Origin: Candidatus Hodarchaeota archaeon
GTDB taxonomy: Archaea > Asgardarchaeota > Heimdallarchaeia > Hodarchaeales > YT1-057
Assembly: GCA_016839955.1 (NCBI GenBank)
Contig: JAEOTI010000365.1
Coordinates: forward strand, 1-6,005
Direction of reading: 5' to 3'
DNA length: 6,005 bases
Position 1 is the stretch's first letter. Each line of letters opens with the position of its first letter. Position numbers and translations under genes: made by a program. This document shows positions 4,642 through 6,005 of the stretch, in pieces. The notes beneath the pieces were generated by a model, which did not search any database, was not told the DNA's origin, and saw nothing but the letters and a program-made list of their open reading frames with translations.

Positions 4642-6005
4642 ATGTCTATTAAACTGTTTAAAGATACATTAGCGTTATCTGAATTTGGTAATCAACGTTT
4701 TCTGTATGGAAATTTTCTTCCAGCCCTGTTTGGGGTCTATTGTATAGGAAGTATTCTTCTCTGGAAAGTTCCTTTAACAACAGATGACCTTCCACTATTG
4801 GGGATACTCACTCTTATTGCTTTAATCGCTTCATTTATCACCCATAGAGCTTCAAGAGGGATTATCTATACTGTTTGCATGATAAATAGAAGATATGATA
4901 ATTATCTAGAAAAATATCCGCACATAATTATGGCTATTAAAACAATCCGCAGGGAAAGAGGAAAAGACGATTCAGAGGACTCTAAAGGTTTTAGAGAAGA
5001 AAGGAAACGCTTTAAAGAAGCTCTTATGAAAGATTTTAGAAAATTTTTTAGTGAAAACTTTTATAACCCCCCTGCTACTATTGAAGCTGAAGATTTTCTA
5101 CGACATGAAACTATGTTTCTTTTAGGTCTTTGGGGGGCTTTGTGGACAGCCCTCTCTTCTGGAACTTTTCTTACTTTTTCTCAATATGAAGAAATGTCAA
5201 TATCAATCTTTCACCAGAACACTCCTATTCCTGAACTTGTTTTAATAGTTGTTTTTTTAAGTATAGGCTTGATTTGTATAGTAATTGCCGGGGTCGCAGG
5301 AAAAAACATTCATAATCAGGTATTAGAGGCTTTACCGTTTTTTCTAAAGCCTGAGAATCCGATAATAAGGGCAACTGGCAAAGGAACTGAAGAAACATTA
5401 TCAGAATTTAACAAAAAATATTCTGAAGAATCTGAAGTAAAAACCCTCATTTTAAATGAACTTAAAGAAGAAATCCAAACAATTGTAAAACCAATGTTAC
5501 GAAAAAATATCATAAAGCATCGTTTCGAACAACTCCTTCAAAAAATTTATCCACCAGAAGAAGCTTATCGTGTAACTGAAACAATAGAAGATTTGAAAGA
5601 ATTTGGTCAATATTTCGATCCTTCTGAAGCTAAATTATTGCATTCAATCCAAAATGAAGTGGACTTTAACTTATATCCTGAACTCGATAATGAAGGTAAA
5701 ATAATTTCTCTGAATTTAGCTGCTCTTTTTTTAGGAAAGATACCTCCAGAACTCGGCCAATTGACCCAACTCCAAACATTATTTCTGGCTGACAATCAGC
5801 TCACCACTCTGCCTCCAGAACTCGGCCAACTGACCCAACTCCAAACATTATTTCTGGCTGACAATCAGCTCACCACTTTGCCTCCAGAACTCGGCCAACT
5901 GACCCAACTCCAATACTTATCTCTGGCTGACAATCAGTTCACCACTCTGCCTCCAGAACTCGGCCAACTGACCCGACTCCAAACATTATCTCTGGAGAAC
6001 AATCA
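4642..6005 (+). CDS. Membrane-anchored leucine-rich-repeat protein, 3' end cut by window edge (at least 454 aa)
   Basis: ATG 4642 follows AGAGGGA by 6 bases and the frame stays open to the right edge. Four hydrophobic segments are visible: about 24-41 (FLPALFGVYCIGSILLW), 50-69, 157-179 (FLLGLWGALWTALSSG) and 196-220. The loop at 71-156 is rich in K and R (KTIRRERGK, REERKRFKEALMK), so by the positive-inside rule the N-terminus, this loop and the C-terminus should be cytoplasmic. Residues 221-350 are a charged helical linker. LRRs begin with EGKIISLNLAALFLGKIPPELG (352-372) and continue as 23-residue units of the form LPPELGQLTQLQTLFLADNQ to the edge. LRRs bind proteins, so a membrane-tethered scaffold or sensor is likely. 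The membrane domain matches no family I know. Its role and its link to the divergent ParB unit are unknown. Confidence 0.85.
   Translation, partial: MSIKLFKDTLALSEFGNQRFLYGNFLPALFGVYCIGSILLWKVPLTTDDLPLLGILTLIALIASFITHRASRGIIYTVCMINRRYDNYLEKYPHIIMAIKTIRRERGKDDSEDSKGFREERKRFKEALMKDFRKFFSENFYNPPATIEAEDFLRHETMFLLGLWGALWTALSSGTFLTFSQYEEMSISIFHQNTPIPELVLIVVFLSIGLICIVIAGVAGKNIHNQVLEALPFFLKPENPIIRATGKGTEETLSEFNKKYSEESEVKTLILNELKEEIQTIVKPMLRKNIIKHRFEQLLQKIYPPEEAYRVTETIEDLKEFGQYFDPSEAKLLHSIQNEVDFNLYPELDNEGKIISLNLAALFLGKIPPELGQLTQLQTLFLADNQLTTLPPELGQLTQLQTLFLADNQLTTLPPELGQLTQLQYLSLADNQFTTLPPELGQLTRLQTLSLENN
5743..6005 (+). repeat. 69-bp tandem repeats encoding 23-residue LRRs
   Basis: Units begin at 5743, 5812, 5881 and 5950 (the last is cut by the edge). 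Units 1 and 2 differ by only two bases, both synonymous (5761, and the Leu codon ending the unit). Units 3 and 4 carry a few more changes. The unit is about 49% G+C, clearly above the rest of the gene, and favours CTG, CTC and ACC codons. This indicates recent expansion by unequal crossing-over or slippage, in register with the protein repeat. Confidence 0.9.

Overview
The window is AT-rich, except for a GC-richer patch at about 4321-4480 and the 69-bp repeats at the right end. It looks archaeal rather than bacterial. The main reasons are TATA-like boxes instead of -35/-10 pairs at the supportable promoters, a RelE-type toxin with a zinc-ribbon insertion, a very small ribbon-helix-helix (RHH) regulator, and a membrane protein carrying leucine-rich repeats (LRRs). 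LRR proteins and RelE proteins of this kind are common in Asgard archaea, but that assignment is inference; nothing here is a phylogenetic marker. Start codons are usually preceded by purine-rich Shine-Dalgarno-like motifs. The content (toxin, ParB, RHH protein, several orphan genes) suggests a plasmid, an integrated element or a genomic island.

Layout. (1) Positions 1-1021, plus strand: the 3' part of a RelE-family toxin gene cut by the left edge, then two small unrecognised genes (81 and 98 aa). (2) Positions 1111-1821, minus strand: a 236-aa protein with a helical N-terminal part and a HEPN-like R-x6-H motif, with a perfect 14-bp palindrome just upstream. (3) Positions 1938-4190, minus strand: a tight four-gene unit in the order RHH protein (49 aa), 73-aa protein, ParB (360 aa), 257-aa protein. 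The gaps are 15, 4 and 5 bp, so co-transcription is likely. (4) Positions 4191-4641: a divergent intergenic region. It holds the promoter of the ParB unit overlapped by about 9-10-bp tandem repeats, a GC-rich island with long nested inverted repeats that may be a structured RNA, and the promoter of the last gene. (5) Positions 4642 to the right edge, plus strand: an open-ended gene of at least 454 codons with four predicted membrane segments followed by cytoplasmic LRRs.

Working model (inference). The ParB unit is a DNA segregation or DNA-organising cassette whose RHH protein binds the repeats over its own promoter, giving autoregulation and perhaps a centromere-like complex. No ParA-type ATPase is encoded here. 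The RelE toxin fits a stabilisation role on the same element, with its antitoxin probably beyond the left edge. The LRR membrane protein and the R-x6-H protein have no demonstrated link to the cassette.
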